Shown: positions 23,936-38,400 of the stretch, one piece after another
How positions within the stretch are numbered: position 1 is the first letter of the stretch
Layout of the letters: each line of letters begins with the position of its first letter
From: Puffinus mauretanicus
Taxonomy: Eukaryota > Chordata > Aves > Procellariiformes > Procellariidae
Direction: 5' to 3'
DNA: 64,000 nt
NCBI GenBank assembly: GCA_023333565.1
Contig: JAJKFH010003504.1
Coordinates: 3,930,005 to 3,994,004 of the forward strand
The notes under the pieces: model-generated
The model's database searches: none
What the model saw: only the letters and a program-made list of their open reading frames with translations
Told to the model about the DNA's origin: nothing
Position numbers and translations under genes: made by a program

Positions 23936-25652
23936 AGACTAGTAAATTAAACAGGGCCACGACACTAGCTCTAACACTGCACATGCTTGTCTATATTGTT
24001 TCATGGTCCCTTGACATGGATTAGCATCAGCTAACAGACAATACCTGGGCACAGTGGAGAGAACAGCACATTCTTGGGACCATTCCCAATAGGCAGCCTG
24101 GGTGTGGCCACCCTGTTTTTAGGGGGAAAAAGAGTTTAGTCATGTGGATATGAATCATAACATGCCCTTTGGCTTCATGCCAGGCAACAGTCACTGGTCT
24201 CTTACATTTAGTAGTACAGATGTAGCTAGTGGAACTTTTTAATAACAAGCTCCATGGACCAATTAAGCAAACTGTGAAAAGCATCACTGGGTACCTTTTG
24301 AAGAAAGCCCATAATATGTAGATAGTAGCCTGATCCCCTTCAGGGGAAGAACACAACATTTCCACAGAGGGCTTGGTGCTGTGTCAAAGCACAGACTCTC
24401 TCAGGAGGTTTTCACTACACTTCCCAAATTTTATCAGCAACCTGAGATTAAACGTGCACAAAAAAGGCTTAGCAGTGTCCCTCCCAAATACCTTTCCCTG
24501 CCTGTGGGCATGTTCAAGGCTTGTTCAAGACAGCTTGGCTTGAATCTGATCAGTTGTCTTCAAGGTAAACACATACCTTCTAACCTGAGGTGCTTTTACA
24601 TGAGTAACCAACTGGGAGGGTTTGCCTCCACCCTAAATAGGTCTTCAGATTGACAGCACGCAGATATTTTCGCAGAGGCAAAGAATAGCTCTTTGCTCCC
24701 GTGTGCCACTTGTGTAGAGAATTTGGATGCTGGAAAAGATCGACTTGAGGACTCTGCTTCTTGCCAGCACTCTTTATTCCCTCTTGTTTCAGCTGTTGAA
24801 GGCCACTGAACCCAGAAATCTGTGGGTACGGACTGGGCAGAATGATACCTAAAGTGGATTGATTGGTCAGTCAGTAAAAGGCAAAAAGGCAAACCAGCAT
24901 CACTGTGGTTTGCAAAATCGAATACTGAGATAAAAACATGCGTGGCTGAGTTTGGTGGAAATGTCATACTTAATACACAAGAGGGAGTTCATAAACACCT
25001 TAGAGACAATTCTGTAATATTTCTGTTTTGTTTCAGTATTGTATGTTTGCCATAAAAATGTCAGTTCTAGACAAGGCACAAGCAGAAATGATACACATTG
25101 CATTTCAGAAAGCGCGGGCGTTACCTTTCGCAACGAGCAATTCTGGTAACGCTAAATCATTTGGGGAGGTAAAGACTCTGGCAGAAAGTTGACTGAGCCA
25201 TCAGTTCCTACTGAACTCCAGCCCATGCGGAGATCCTGAGCGGCTAGCTACAACTGAATGGAGAGGGAGGGATCCTTGTTGGGAAAGAGTGGGAAACACA
25301 GAAAAGCTTCTCCGTTCAGCTACCTGTACAGGCTAGGAGTATACACCAAATGGTTTTCTGGACTGCAGACATTAACGTCTAGGTTCATAATGGACTTCAA
25401 ACACCAAAAAAATTATTTAGGTACAGAAGTCCAATACTGGAGTGCCTTGGAGCCATGTCAGCTGCTGCCTAACACCACAGGAAAAGTCCTCATTAATGCT
25501 TAAGAAGAAATATTTTGGTGTACGAATAAAGCCTCCTACATCCTGCCACCACCTCATCGCTAGGGGTCTTTATTAAAGACGAAATTCTGGTGGGATCCTC
25601 AGGATAGGCATTCCTCTCTTCTTCTCAGGGCTCAGAGTGTATCTACCTATTT
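23936..25652. other. Intergenic, nothing recognised
   Basis: AT-rich, with short unremarkable open frames and no recognised repeat or RNA gene. Confidence 0.5.
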
Positions 25653-25919
25653 AGGATGAGAGGAAATGGCCTCAAGTTGCGCCAAGGGAGGTTTAGATTG
25701 GACATTAGGAGAAATTTCTTTACTGAAAGAGTGGTCAGGCCTTGGAACAGGCTGCCCAGGGAAGTGGTTGAGTCACCATCCCTGGAAGCATTTAAAAGAC
25801 GTGTGGATGAGGCACTTAGGGACATGGTGTAGTGGGTATGGTGTGTTGGGTTGACGGTTGGACTCGATGATCTTAGAGGTCTTTTCCAACCTTAATGATT
25901 CTATGATTCTATGATTCTA
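25653..25919 (+). mobile_element. CR1 LINE, 5'-truncated 3' end
   Basis: It opens with AGGATGAGAGGAAATGGCCTC, passes through GGCTGCCCAGGGAAGTGGTTG and GGACTCGATGATCTTAGAGG, and finishes in three ATTCTATG-type octamer units (about 25897-25919). This is the standard CR1 3' terminal region, inserted in sense. CR1 copies are normally 5'-truncated and make no target-site duplication, as here. Only the extreme C-terminal coding remnant and 3' UTR are represented. It has few disruptions and looks younger than the fragments at 9.4-11 kb. Confidence 0.92.
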
Positions 25920-28900
25920 CCTGCTTGGTCTGGTACAAAAACCAGTCAGGAGAGGACATCTGGGAAGTGCCTCTGTTTCATGTGCTGCCCCTTACATGTA
26001 ACACCTTAGCATCACTCAGCTGGGGCAGGAGGGAAGCTCCTGTTTGAACTCTTTCTCTGTCTGAATTCATCCACATTCCAGGTGAGTGGTGTCCTCACCA
26101 GGGGCTGCCTTCAGTCACTCCAGCCTTTTGTAACTACTCCCACTTTGTACAACCTATTATACTCAAAGCTGGCTCAAACTATTCTGTCTGACCTTAAAAA
26201 TATTTATTTGTTTAATATAATGTGGGAAATAAGAGGGCTGAAGAAAGACCAGTTTCATAATAACAAGTAAGATGGTACTTGGAGCAGTCACCAAAGGTAA
26301 CAGCAGCTGGAGAGCAAGTCCCTGCTGTGAGAAGGCCTTTGGGTAGAGACATCGTGGGTGTCAAGGGAGTCCCCTAACCACAAGGCTGTGGAAATTCCCC
26401 ATTCAGCGTGCTACCTTCTTCCTTTTCACAGCCTCAGAATGCTCCCTGTCCAGAAAATGGGCAGTCTAGGTCACTAACGTGCTGCTACAGAGAGTATGAG
26501 GGGTAGCTTCTTCAGTGGTGAGCCACATCCATACATTATTTTGAGTCTGATCTCACTTTTCTTGTATTCCAGGCCCATGGTGTTCCCTTAGTTTCCCTTC
26601 CTTCTCTGTTGCTTCCTTTTATGAAAAGGCAAGAGGTTTCAAGGTACCTCAGCACTGGTCTCCATTTTACTGATATTCAGTAAATGTGCTTTGATGAGGG
26701 AATTGTGTCTTAGGTCTTTCATTCAGTAATTTCTTAATCACTCTGAGTTATATAGGTTAATACTCCCAGCCTGGTCCTGCAGTCCAATCTGGACCCAGTT
26801 TGAAATGTCTGCATCCTAACCACACTTGCACGTACTTTTCTAAGAACAGGAAGAAATTGTCCACAAAGTCTCTGTTGGCCTTTGTAACACAAATGTGAAA
26901 ATACTTGCAGACAAGTTAAGGAGTAAAAACATGTCCAAAACAGTATTGAGTAACACTGCTTGAGGAGAGAAGTGTCTATAGAGTCAGTGGGAATTTAAAC
27001 TGATGTCTCAAAGGACATGGGAATACCAAGGACAAGGCAAACCAAAAAAGGCATAAGTAAATATTTAACTGAAGACTGCAAGAACATTCCCTCTGAGGTA
27101 AAGCACTCTTCATATCTGAGTTCATCCCAAGGTGAAAAGGACAAAAGGCAATTAAGTGGGCATCACGCGAGTAATTCCAGAAGCAAACAGTGTTCCGTAT
27201 GGGAAAATCATTAACAAAGAGTGAAAGATAAGCAGTTTGAAAAAGAATTGGATAACTGATGACACTGCCTTATATATAGTTGAGAATTGGATGTTCTGTT
27301 AACCACGTCTGACTTGAAACAGTCTGCTCCCTCTAGCAGATCCCTCTGCAAGCACCCTCCACAAAGAAGTAGAGATAGGTACGTTTAGAAGAAAGGGCCA
27401 TAAGAGATGCATCCGAATCCTGTTCCTAGGGAGATTACAGTGAGTTTTGCCTCCTGAAATCAGTGCAATTCCAGTTTGTTCAGAAGTACATGCATATATT
27501 TCCATATATACATGCAATTCCATTGGGTTCCTCTGTTGCATCCACATTCAGGCCCTGACAAAGTAGCTGGATGCTTCCAGTAGAAGAAATATGAAGCCGG
27601 ACACGTAGGTACATGTCGTGTCTTGATCTAGCAACAGTCATAGGCAAGTGAGCACTGTCTTGTGTGGCCCTCTGGAAAAATCAGTGCTTAGTTTCATTAA
27701 TCTATTAGGATGGCTTAGGAAAAACATGTCTGACTTTTATTAGCTTACCCTTGTAGGAGAATTTGGTCATTCACACATGATTGTATGGTAGGTACATAGT
27801 TCTTCCCAAAAGCATTACTGGGAGGATGGTAATAATTCAAGACTCCAGAAAGTGAAAAGGTGAAAAAGCTAAAAGCTGTATCTCTGTAAAATTGAAGCAC
27901 CACTGAAATCAATTGAAAGATTATTGCTGCCTTTGACAGGAACTGGAGTTCACCTTCTAGAGACCTGGTTCCTTTTAAAGCATTTCAGATGGCAAAAATC
28001 TTAATTTACCACTGCTGGTTTTAAAGCTTCACAAATGACATTTTTATAAGGCCTTATTTCACTATAATGAAAAACTCTTCTACTTCACTTTAACATTAAG
28101 CATTGTGCAAACTCGTTCTGGCTGAAAGGATGGTCATTTTTTATGTTAGATAGTTCTTATGACAAACAACTAAAATATGCATCTGCAGCTCTTGGGCTTA
28201 TGGGACTTAAATCATTAAAATCGTTTTATGGGAAAAAAAAAGTACAAATAAAAAAACCTACACTTCTGCTCTGAGGGAAAGTTCATTCAAGGGTACAGTA
28301 CTCAGGGCACACGAAACCAGTATTTAAGCATACATATGCCTCAGATGCACCACTTACATGTACGTATGCCAAAAATCTGTGCGTGTGTTTGTGTGTGCAA
28401 AGTTTACGTCTCTTCTATTGGATTTGGCCACATTTACTTTTGTATCCAACAGCCCAGTTTGAACGGGGACCCACTGGTTTTTGAATAGGTAAGGATCAAA
28501 CTTCTTAAAAACAGAAAACAGAATGATAGAGCCTTTTTCACACCAGCTGATGCTGTGTAAACACAAGGCTCGATTCAGCCCTGAGAAGGATGAGTACTGG
28601 GCAACTGGGTATCCTGCACCTTCGGTGCTTCCCTAAATTCAGGGACAAAGCAACGATTATTTTTAAAATTACCTCTGCATCATAATCTGAATGAAAAGAC
28701 CTGTTAAAAAAATGCCTAGTGACACCTTGCTGCTTTTATCGGAAAAGACTTGGTGTTGAAATGGTTTTATAAAAAATGTGTGACCTCCAGACAATTTCAG
28801 CTGGTGTTGAAAAGAGACTCTGTGATTCTCAAATGCGAGAGCAATGGGGGAATATGGCAGAAAATTACCACAGGGAATAGAAGGTAGTTTGCTTAAACTA

Positions 28901-31409
28901 GGCTGGGCCTCCAAGTCTAATCGTTTTTCCAAGAGAGTGTTGCAAAGGCTTGAAACCTTCTGTGCTCATGGTCAAAATCTCCCTCACTAGCAAAAAAAAA
29001 CCAAGGGGTGTGTTTTGGACAACCTCATACAGTCACAGGTAATATAAAAATAATCTCATAAAGGATGTTCCCGGCTCAGGAGGGTCCCACACGCTTTTAC
29101 TAGTCCCTTCCTAACAGAGCGGGTGAGCGACCTTGCAGTACACCAGCAATGCCAATGACTGCTTGCTTGGTTATGCTGGTACGGAGGTATCGCACAGGGT
29201 ACATGAATGCTAGGAAACGTCTGCTGGAATGGCTTAGCTCAACTCAAATATCTGCCTGGAGCACAAAAAAAGGGGAAGTTTCTAAACTCCTTAGGGCAGA
29301 GGCCATAAAGGGAAGGGTTTACAATCCCTAATTCCTCCTCCGCTTAAGGGACTTCTGATTTATTTACATGGCATGCTTTATAATACACAAGGGATACCTT
29401 GTGATCAGGGCTTGGATTAAACAAAAAGAAGTGTAGCTATAGGTATGAAACTCAGTCCTCTCTCTTGTTCGCACAGCAGTTTTATAATATTCATATTTAT
29501 TATTAATACAGGGTCCAAAGAAGAAGGAAGGAAAAATTACTTTGGGAAGTTGCTCCGTGTGTGTTATAAGGAAAGCCCACGGAATATATGGGGAAATAAC
29601 TGACCGTAGACTATCAGTGCCAAAACCAAAACTGGTGCTTTACATGACTATCTGAATAAAAGCAATATGGTTACTGTGACTTTGCCATCTGTCAGCTAAG
29701 ATGAACCTCAGGTTTGTTTTAAGCCTGTCTGAATGGCTAATCAACATGCATTTGCTGAAACTCCTCTTACAGTGCCTTGGAAAGGATCCACCTTCCTGTT
29801 AGGGTCAGTTAGCACATCTTGTTTTGCAGCTATGGCAGGTGAAGTTGTTTTCTGTTGGTGTGTACAGCAGCTCAGCTGATGGGCAGTGATTCATTAAACT
29901 GTAGTAACGCAGCCCATTTATTGCGTTCCTGTGCTCTCTGTCGGGTGCCTGAAATGGCAGCCCCCGTGTTCCCCCCGAACCCCAAAGCTCAAAGCCTCCG
30001 TTCTGTTCTACAACATGAAACCACATACTTTGGCCTGTGTGCAAGGATGCCCATATGACAGAGGCCTTCGTAATACCATCATCTTCATCTACCCTTCCCT
30101 TTCCCCGCTCTTTCCCTAGCATTAGGATGAAGCTCCTTGATCTATCTCAGTTGATAGGTCTTTGTGCTTACACTCTCTATATCAGCACTTCCCATGCCCC
30201 ACTCCTCTTATAGGTGCTTCTATTGAATTTATTAGGGCAACGTATAGAAACTTACTTTCTGGACCTTTACCTTTCTCCCTTCCTCTCCATGCCTTCTTCC
30301 TGCCATCTGTCACCTTCCCCTTGTTGCTGTACCCTTTCTCAATATGTATCACAAGAATTTCTCTAGGAAATAGGCTCAGACTCGATGTGCTTGTTGTTTC
30401 ATGGTGTATTCAGATAGTCACGTTGGAGCCAGGAAACAGTAGGAAGGGGCAAGGCATGGAGAAAAGTAGAAGCGAGGAAAACAACTGATGGCTTTGGTTC
30501 TGCCAAAACATAGTCTCTGCTGCACCAAGCTGTTTGCCTCCATGTAAATCACATCTTAGGGTTTAAACCATGCAATGGACCTTGGTCCGTGTAAGTGCGT
30601 GCCGTACCAACCCAGGAAACCATCTGTTAAAATGCCATCTCTGTACCTGCTCTTTCCTTTATCCTGAAGTCTCTTAGAAGTTCATCTCTTAGAACAGATG
30701 TGGCCTTCAAGCTATAGTTACTTAAAACTTCCCTGCATGAACGAACATGTGGATCAGAGCTCTACCCCAGAGAAAGCAGACACTGAACGAAAGGAGAACT
30801 GCTGATACCTGTTGGTATCATGGGACTGCGTGACTCAGAGTTCAGGTTCCATCTGGTAGGAGTTGGTGGCCCAGGCAAATGTGTGTAGATACAAATCAAG
30901 AGATTAATCGTAGGCCTAATTTTCAATGAGTCCCAGTGTTTGGAAGCAGTGGAGCAATCACTATTAGAGTAAAGATTTTTTTCTTCAGTGAGATAAAAAA
31001 GATCTGTTCTTAATTCTTATCTAACATTAGGAAAATCTTCAAGGGAATAAATAAGGAAATCTGCTTCTGGCAAGTTATCTTACCAAGTCAAAAACCAGAC
31101 CATTTGTATGTGAATTGAATGTATTATAACAGACTTTTCTACAGGCTGATGTTTATCTGGAGATGGGAAAGTAATCCAGAGAATATGATTTATCAGTCTC
31201 CTAGGAGTATTCCTGATGGGTGTACGTTAGTGCAGTGCAGTCGAGCTGAAACTCTGACAAGGGATGGAGTTTCCTCTGGTTCCTATAGGTAACAGGTTCT
31301 CAGCCTAAGTAGTGCTTCTTGCATGAGGGTTGTTTGTTCTGTTTTGTATTTGTGCATTTTATTATTATTTATTTTGTATTATTCACCATTAATCTATTCA
31401 TTGATCCCT
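25920..31409. other. Intergenic, no gene seen
   Basis: Mostly AT-rich, with no convincing open frame. An ancient repeat fragment at 27898-27953 and GT-rich sequence at about 28380-28400 are present. Nothing else was recognised. Confidence 0.5.
27898..27953. repeat. Ancient interspersed repeat fragment (CATTGAcTTCAATGG family)
   Basis: CACCACTGAAATCAATTG followed about 20 bp later by CTTTGACAGG and AACTGGAGTTCACC matches the spacing of the old amniote repeat whose inverted core is CACTGAAGTCAATGG ... CATTGACTTCAATGG. Diverged; assignment from memory. Confidence 0.35.
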
Positions 31410-32420
31410 ATACTCACCCGGTGACGAGTGGTGTCCCTCAGGGGCCCGTATTGGGACCAGTATTATTTAGTATCTTTGTTAGGGACGTGGACAGTGGGAT
31501 CGAGTGCATCCTCAGCAAGTTTGCGGATGACACCGAGCTGTGAGTGATGTGGCTGATACTCTAGAGGCATGGGATGCCATCCAGAGGGACCTTGACAGGC
31601 TAGAGAGGTGGGCCCGTGTGAACCTCATGAGGTTCAACAAGGCCAAGTGCAGGGTCCTGCACCTGGGTTGGGGCAACCCCCAATATCAATACAGGCTGGG
31701 GGATGAAGGGATTGAGAGCAGCCCTGCCGAGAAGGGCTTGGGGGTACTGGTGGATGTAAAACTGAATATGAGCTGGCACTGTGCGCTGGCAGCCCAGAAG
31801 GCCAGCCGTATCCTGGGCTGCATCACAAGAAGCGTGGCCAGCAGGTCGAGGGAGGTGATTCTGTCCCTCTACTCCACTCTGGTGAGACCCCACCTGCAGT
31901 GCTGCGTTCAGCTCTGGAGCCTTCAGCACAGGACAGACATGGACCTGTTGGAGCGGGTCCAGAGAAGGGCCACGAAGATGATCGGGGAGGTGGAACACCT
32001 CTGCTATGAGGACAGACTGAGAGAGTTGGGGTTGTGTAGCCTAGAGAAGAGAAGGCTCCAGAGAGACCTTATTGCAGCCTTTCAGTACTTAAAGGGGGCT
32101 TATGAGACAGATGGGGACAGACTTTTAATAGGGCCTGTTGCGATAGGACAAAGGGTAATGGTTTTAAACTGAAAGAGGGTAGATTTAGACTAGATATTAG
32201 GAAGAAATTCTTTACTGTGAGGGTGGCGAGACACTAGAACAGGTTGCCCAGAGAAGTTGTGGATGCCCCATCCCTGGAAGTGTTCAAGGCCAAGTTGGTT
32301 GGGGCTTTGAGTGAAACCTGATATAGTGAAAGATGTCCCTGCCCATGGCAGGGGAGTTGGAACTAGATGATCTTTAAGGTCCCTTCCAACTCAAACCATT
32401 CTATGATTCTATGATTCATT
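31410..32420 (+). mobile_element. CR1 LINE, 5'-truncated, about 1 kb
   Basis: The largest CR1 copy in the window, in sense. It starts inside the reverse-transcriptase domain, contains the rest of ORF2 and the 3' UTR, and ends in octamer repeats near 32398-32418. The 3' UTR carries the same GGTTGCCCAGAGAAG and CCATCCCTGGAAG landmarks as the 25.7-kb copy. The left edge is an abrupt change from T-rich host DNA near 31410, as expected from 5' truncation. No target-site duplication is visible, which is normal for CR1. Confidence 0.93.
31416..32172 (+). pseudogene. CR1 ORF2 C-terminal remnant (reverse transcriptase), frameshifted
   Basis: Broken coding remnant of the CR1 ORF2 protein, which supplies endonuclease and reverse transcriptase for target-primed retrotransposition. 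The first frame, to about 31543, reads through the palm motif [14 protein letters not shown] and the catalytic box KFADDTEL (normally Y/FADD). The rest, 31540-32172 in a different frame, continues with [19 protein letters not shown], the thumb and C-terminal part, down to a stop. The join needs a one- or two-base shift just after FADD, so the copy is dead. The endonuclease and N-terminal RT are absent because of 5' truncation. The second frame has no internal stop over about 210 codons, suggesting a moderately young insertion. Confidence 0.9.
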
Positions 32421-35400
32421 CTATGTATCTATACTATTTTCCAGTAATACATTATGCAATGTATACAACATCTGGCATTTGTTCTCCCATCCCTTCCCTG
32501 CGGGTATTGCTGAACACACTGCAGCACACTCCAGGGGGAGTTGGGACTAAATGTGTTCAGGTTTTGGCATTAGTTTTATTTTCTTATAAATGTTCATAAT
32601 CCTGTGGATTTGTATGAGAAACGTTTGTGCTTCTTTTCGTTTCATTACGTGAGATAATACCAGTTTAGTTCCCTGCCTTTCAGACATTTGTGGCATTCAG
32701 GCTTTGTCCAGTTAATGAGAAAAGCTTATCATCTGCAATCAGCAAACAAGGTTGGTTGGGGGTAAGGGAGGTGCTGGGGCTCCAGAGACCCACGTGCAAA
32801 GTCCAGCTGTGCCACAGCTTCCTACATGGTCATGGGTGAATCATGGTGTAACGGGAAGGAACAGCATCCTTCTCCCACACGCTGCCTGACTCACTTTATA
32901 CCCCGTAAGCTTTCAGAGAACCTTGCAGCACATTTTTACGGCACCAAGCTTAAATGCCAGTCTAAGCTTAGGCATTTGAGCTAGGTTATCCTCAAAACAG
33001 GACAGCAGCAAGACCTTTTGGTAGCTGAGGTTGACTCTTTCAAGCTACTTGGGACCTTCCTCTCTTCTCCTGTCAGCAGCCACATCTTTCAGTTACTGCT
33101 CCTGATCCACAGCACTTCTTCTAAGCCTTCCCAGCATTCCTTCCCACTCTGGGAAGAGTTCCGTTAAGAGGATGTGGCTCTGCTTTAAGGAATTATTCCC
33201 ATGTGAATTTTGTGTCAGAGTCTCAAAGAAATCCTCCGGCTCTCCCATATGACACGCGCTCATCTAAGACGCTCGGGAGCAAAGCAAGCTGAGTGCAAGC
33301 TGAGCTCACAGATGCGAGGCCAGGTTACCTGCACCGACCCCACATTTTTACCTCCAGGTAGGCGAGATGAGAACCTGTCCCAGTGACAAAGTAACCCAGA
33401 CAAAAGGGTGGAGGGGACAGGACAGTACGTACCTACTTCTCAAACAGCTTCTCAAACAAAAATGCCTTCTTCCACCTTGATCATTTCTCGCCGTTGGCCT
33501 TCTTACATCTATAAAAGAGGTGTGATCTATCTTGCTGTATCTCTGCCAGGATTGTAGGCAACACACAGCCACCATCCAGCATTGTTTTTCCAGATATAAC
33601 CTGTCAAAATGAAAGGAATGAGTCAGTCTTGTGCAGAGCCAGGACAACACGATTAACACCTATTTCATGTGTGTTCCTGCCTCCTTATCTTGCAGATGAG
33701 GGTTTTGAATTGTTGGAGTTTTCAGCAGGCAGATTCCTAGGTGTCCTATACAGTCTTACCTGTGCCGTAGTACTGATAGGATCCATACACATACATTCAG
33801 AGGTGCAGACTTGCCCTTTAGGATAGTTAGGACAATTCTCCTTGTTGGCACCTCTTCAAAGGCTGCTTCCCAGCTCCAGCTTTGGAAGACTGCTAAAGCT
33901 GGTCGTGGGAGAGAGCCCGTGACACCCTCCTGCTGCGGTCGCAGGTTTGTTTTCAGAAGCTGAACGGTGGTGTCCTGCCAAGGTGGATACCTGGCGCTGG
34001 GAACGCAGATGTGATCGTGCCCGGGGGAATCTTGTGCACTACAAACCGTCTCCTATAGGTGGAGTGATTTGTTTAATGCTTTGTGGTGGCTCTTCACATT
34101 TGCAGGTAGATTTGGTACGTGCAGCATTCACTCGGGGCAATCTGACAAACTCATTTCAAAACAAGTTTTTGAAATAAGAAAAAAATTGTCTTCAGCATTC
34201 ACACAGCAGAAGGAAAATTTCCTATTAAAGGAAGTTATGAAGACAGTGGAATTGCTACAGGATTAATTAATGGAGATTTAAAGCAATATTTCAGCTGTTT
34301 CTAATCACTCATCATCTCCCTCCAGTATCCCAGGGACTCAGGATGGGCAGACCCTGTGGTCACAGCTTTGTTATTTAGAGGGAAAAAAAAAAATCTAGCA
34401 CTTCAGGCTTTCCGCACTCCAAGAATCCTCCCTTCTCTTCCTTCAAAGCTCGTCTCAAAACCCACTCACCGGCAAAGCTCTTGCTCCCACCCTCTGTTAA
34501 CATCCAAAATCTTTCGCATGACAAAAGCATTCTCTATGTGATGCTAAAGAGTCCCTGTTATTGTATGCTGGAGCTGTAAATGTCTTGGGCTTAGGCCCAT
34601 GAACAGGTTGTTGAGGGGTTAGTTGGGACGGGGGTTCACCGAGCATCGGTCACATCCTGGTAACTGCTGGAGCATCCTCCATGGGAAACATGGCCAGATT
34701 GCAGGGAGCTTCTTCCCCGGCGACTGGCCATGAAGCATGCAAAGGGCTGTTACCACAAAATAGCTGAAGTGTTAGAAGTTCACCGCTAGTGAACCTCCCA
34801 GTCAGTTGTTGATGTGGCCATATCCTGTTATTGTGCTCCCCAGCATAAATTTCAAATATGCAAGTAGGACTTTTATCAGACAAACAAAATAACCTCGAAT
34901 AATAGGTAAAACAGGCATCTGATCTTCTGGCATTAGCCTTAAAAAGGAATAGTTCATTATAAACAAGATTGTATTTTGAAAATAACTTTTGACACAGAGA
35001 AGTGACTTCAGTGTAATTGTTCTGGGTGTGGACGTAAAATACCAGATCTGGCTTTGGTCCTTCCAACCCATTGAGCATCTACACAAACACACTTCCCATA
35101 GTGTCTTTTCCGAGGTGTGATTCATGGCGAGCTGGAAAAAGGTTCTTGTGCAGGTAATGGCTGATATTTATTGGCATGAGGAAAGAGTAGCTGAAAGGAC
35201 TATTAAACCAAATCATAATAAACTATTCCTGCTGGTCAAGGCTCATTAAATTTTTTATTAGTCTTGCCTGCAATTTTCTGTATGTAGGTTTTGCAGATGA
35301 TCTTCAAGCTGAGCCAAAATATGTATTGTTAATTATTCTGACCTTGCTCAGAACAGCTTTATAAGTTTGCATGCGTGCCTGTAAAAAAATGCTTTCTCAT

Positions 35401-38400
35401 AACCCATATCTGAACATTGCCAGATGCATTTGCCACATTGTAAAATACAGAACGTCATTCACCTCCGGGGATTAAAGGCAGTGCTATTTAATGACAGGGA
35501 CTGAATGTGCTGCCCTTGATCACAGTGGGCCATGCCCTAAGCGATCTGTTAAAAGGATTTTATACCACTAACAATGGCCCTAGATTAATCCAAACAAAAA
35601 AAAAAAAAGAAGATGCAACATCACAAACCAAAGTCTAAACTCTGTACGCAGCAGGGACATACCTTCTTGCTACAATCCCTACATCAGTCCCTTTGCTGCC
35701 ATCGCTTTCTGTGCTATACGTCAGTTTAGAGTCACCTCCTCTTACTGTGTGCAGCTTCCCCAACTTCTTGTACAGTGCCACGAGGATTATTTCTATTCGT
35801 ACCTACTGCACTTGCAATCAGAAGGCCTATGGCACTCGGCGTTGTAGCAGTTCAACGGAAAAGATGATTACACCCAAGATCCTATTGAAAATCCAAATGG
35901 GAATTGGATTTTCCTTGGTCTTAGGGCACTAGGCTGGACAGGTGAAACTCCTCACACAGACTTCCCATGTGATCCTAAAAAAGTCACTGTTTAGTTACGG
36001 TGCAGGTCCCTTACTGAAAAATGGGAATCACAGGAGACTGGAGCAAGAATTAGCAGGTTGAAGATGGGAAGGTTTTGACACCACAGTTACAGAGGGCTCC
36101 TGGGGAGGAATACACAGCTAATGCAAACAGGACCGTTTCATGCCTCAAGTTGTTCAATTACAAATCCTGGAAAGAGATACTGTGAAAAAGGGCCAAGTTC
36201 AATATATATTTAATATTTGACTGCTGTTCTTTTGGCAGCTGCTTTGGTGATCAATATACTGCAGAGCAGGACTGTCGCTCCCCCTCAAAGTCATTAGAGT
36301 AACACATGACCCTGCAATCTTTCCAGCACATCGTGTGCTGTGTAGCTTATTAGCAAACGTTTATTCCTTATTCTTGCCTCTCCAGAGTTAAAGCTGAAAT
36401 ACATTTTCTCCTGATAAAGGTCAGGGAACCGGCTTATATGCAAACCTTGACATTGTGGTCTTTGGGGGATTTGAACAGCATATAATACGAAGTTTAAATT
36501 TATTTGTTTGGAGGAAAACTTACTGAAATATTAATACTCTTTTGTCTTAGTTATGTCATTAAGTGTAAAACACTGGTAATTAATCTCTGCATTGGAGATC
36601 AGACCCTGAGAGGAGCAGATATGGTGGTCCTTGACTACTGAAATTTGATCGATCATTGTAATTGCTGGAAAAAAACATGTTCAGAACAAGAAATAGAGAT
36701 GAACAGGACTAATGAGGACTTACGCTCTCCCTCCATGTTTCTCTCCACAGTGCCACAAATGCAGCCTACCATGGTCTTCTCTCCAGGGCTCTTGTTTCTC
36801 AACTACGGTACTGGATTGTCTTGTTCCAAAATGGGATATTGGTGGCAAACTGAATCTCACAAATCAGAGCACTGCTGTCCACATTGGCTTAGTTTTGTGA
36901 ATTCTGGGACTCAGGAGATGATTAGGACCTTAACAGCCCAGCTTCAGTTCCTCCCGTGTGTCTGTTAGCTTTTCCCACACCTTTTTGTGTCATGCTGTTC
37001 CATGATGCTTACAGGGAAATGCTAACTGCTTGCAGCTGGGCAGTGGTTAGGAGAGGCATCTCATCTCGCTTTCATTGATTTTATGCCTACTTCATCTAAT
37101 TTACTCTTTTTTAATTACTTGACTTGAAACGGCTTGATTGTGCATTCATTAGAGCTATGTAATCCTGTGGTTTCCTATAAAACCTCTTTTCCTCCTTCAG
37201 TTCCTTCTGATTGCTTGTTACAACCACCTTCTGCAATCTTCCATAAATCAGGTGGCGAGGTTGGAAGGGGACAGGGATCATTTCTGACTTCGTCCTTTAT
37301 AGGTCGTTCCTATAATACACAGAGCACCCACAGGCTTTGGCCGAATATCCCACCACGCAGAGCAATCTTCCCTGCCACAGTGCAAAGCACCTTAGCAGCT
37401 GATCTACCTGAGCAGAATGTGCAAGAACAAAAAATACCGAGACTTTTGCTCTCATTTCTTTGTCCCATAAAAATAAGATTTTCACCTGCAGTTTGGCTGT
37501 ATCGTATCATAAACTTGCACATTCTCGTGGAGGAGGCCAGCTCCAAATAGTGGGTCCTTGAGCAAGCCCTAAATGCTGCAGCAAGGGGGAGACACTTGGG
37601 CGTTGTAGACTCCACTGCAGTTTTTGCGGAACATCAGGAGGGACATGCAGCCAAACTGTCTAATGAAACCACCTAAGCTGTACCCTGAATTTTATCCATC
37701 TACAAAGCAACCTTTTAAAAGTCAGAACCTATATGGTCTGTGCGGTCAATGGAAAGAGGTAAGCGCCTTTGGAAACCTCCAAGATTGGGTACCTAAACTT
37801 AGACAGGCTTTCCCGCTGGAGGCCTTCGACAGCACCTAGCTCTCCAGAGATTCTACGGGAAACCCAGCCTATAATGGACAAGAATTGTTGTACTAGGTTT
37901 GGGAAATTTAGGGTGTAGGTCAGTTGCCTAAATTAACCAAACTAAAGCCCATCTGGACTCTCAATAATCATGAGACCAAGTTCTGCCCCAGGTAAGTACA
38001 ATTTACAGTTCCTCCTCCCATCCGCGTTATCTGTTTTAAACTCTGCTGCAGTGCAGATGTAGTGTGCTGTTAATGTTTGATGCTCGACACCCATAAGATG
38101 GCTGCGGATCAGCAGTGGGTGACTCCCACCGTTTCATTAATGAGGCCCGTTACAATAATTCAGGATGATTATACACACCACGAGATCTTTACTTATTATT
38201 ATCTCATATCATATAGCTGCAGCTAGCTACATAGAAAATTTTTAGTTAAATAATTGTTTCAAATTTCTTCACAGTATGAAAAATAAAAAAGCCATCTTTA
38301 AGTAGGACATGGAAACAGTGATGGGTTCAAATGATTATCAGAACTAATGAACGGAAATCTGGGTTTCTGATACTCTCTCATATCACTAGGCAAAATGTCA

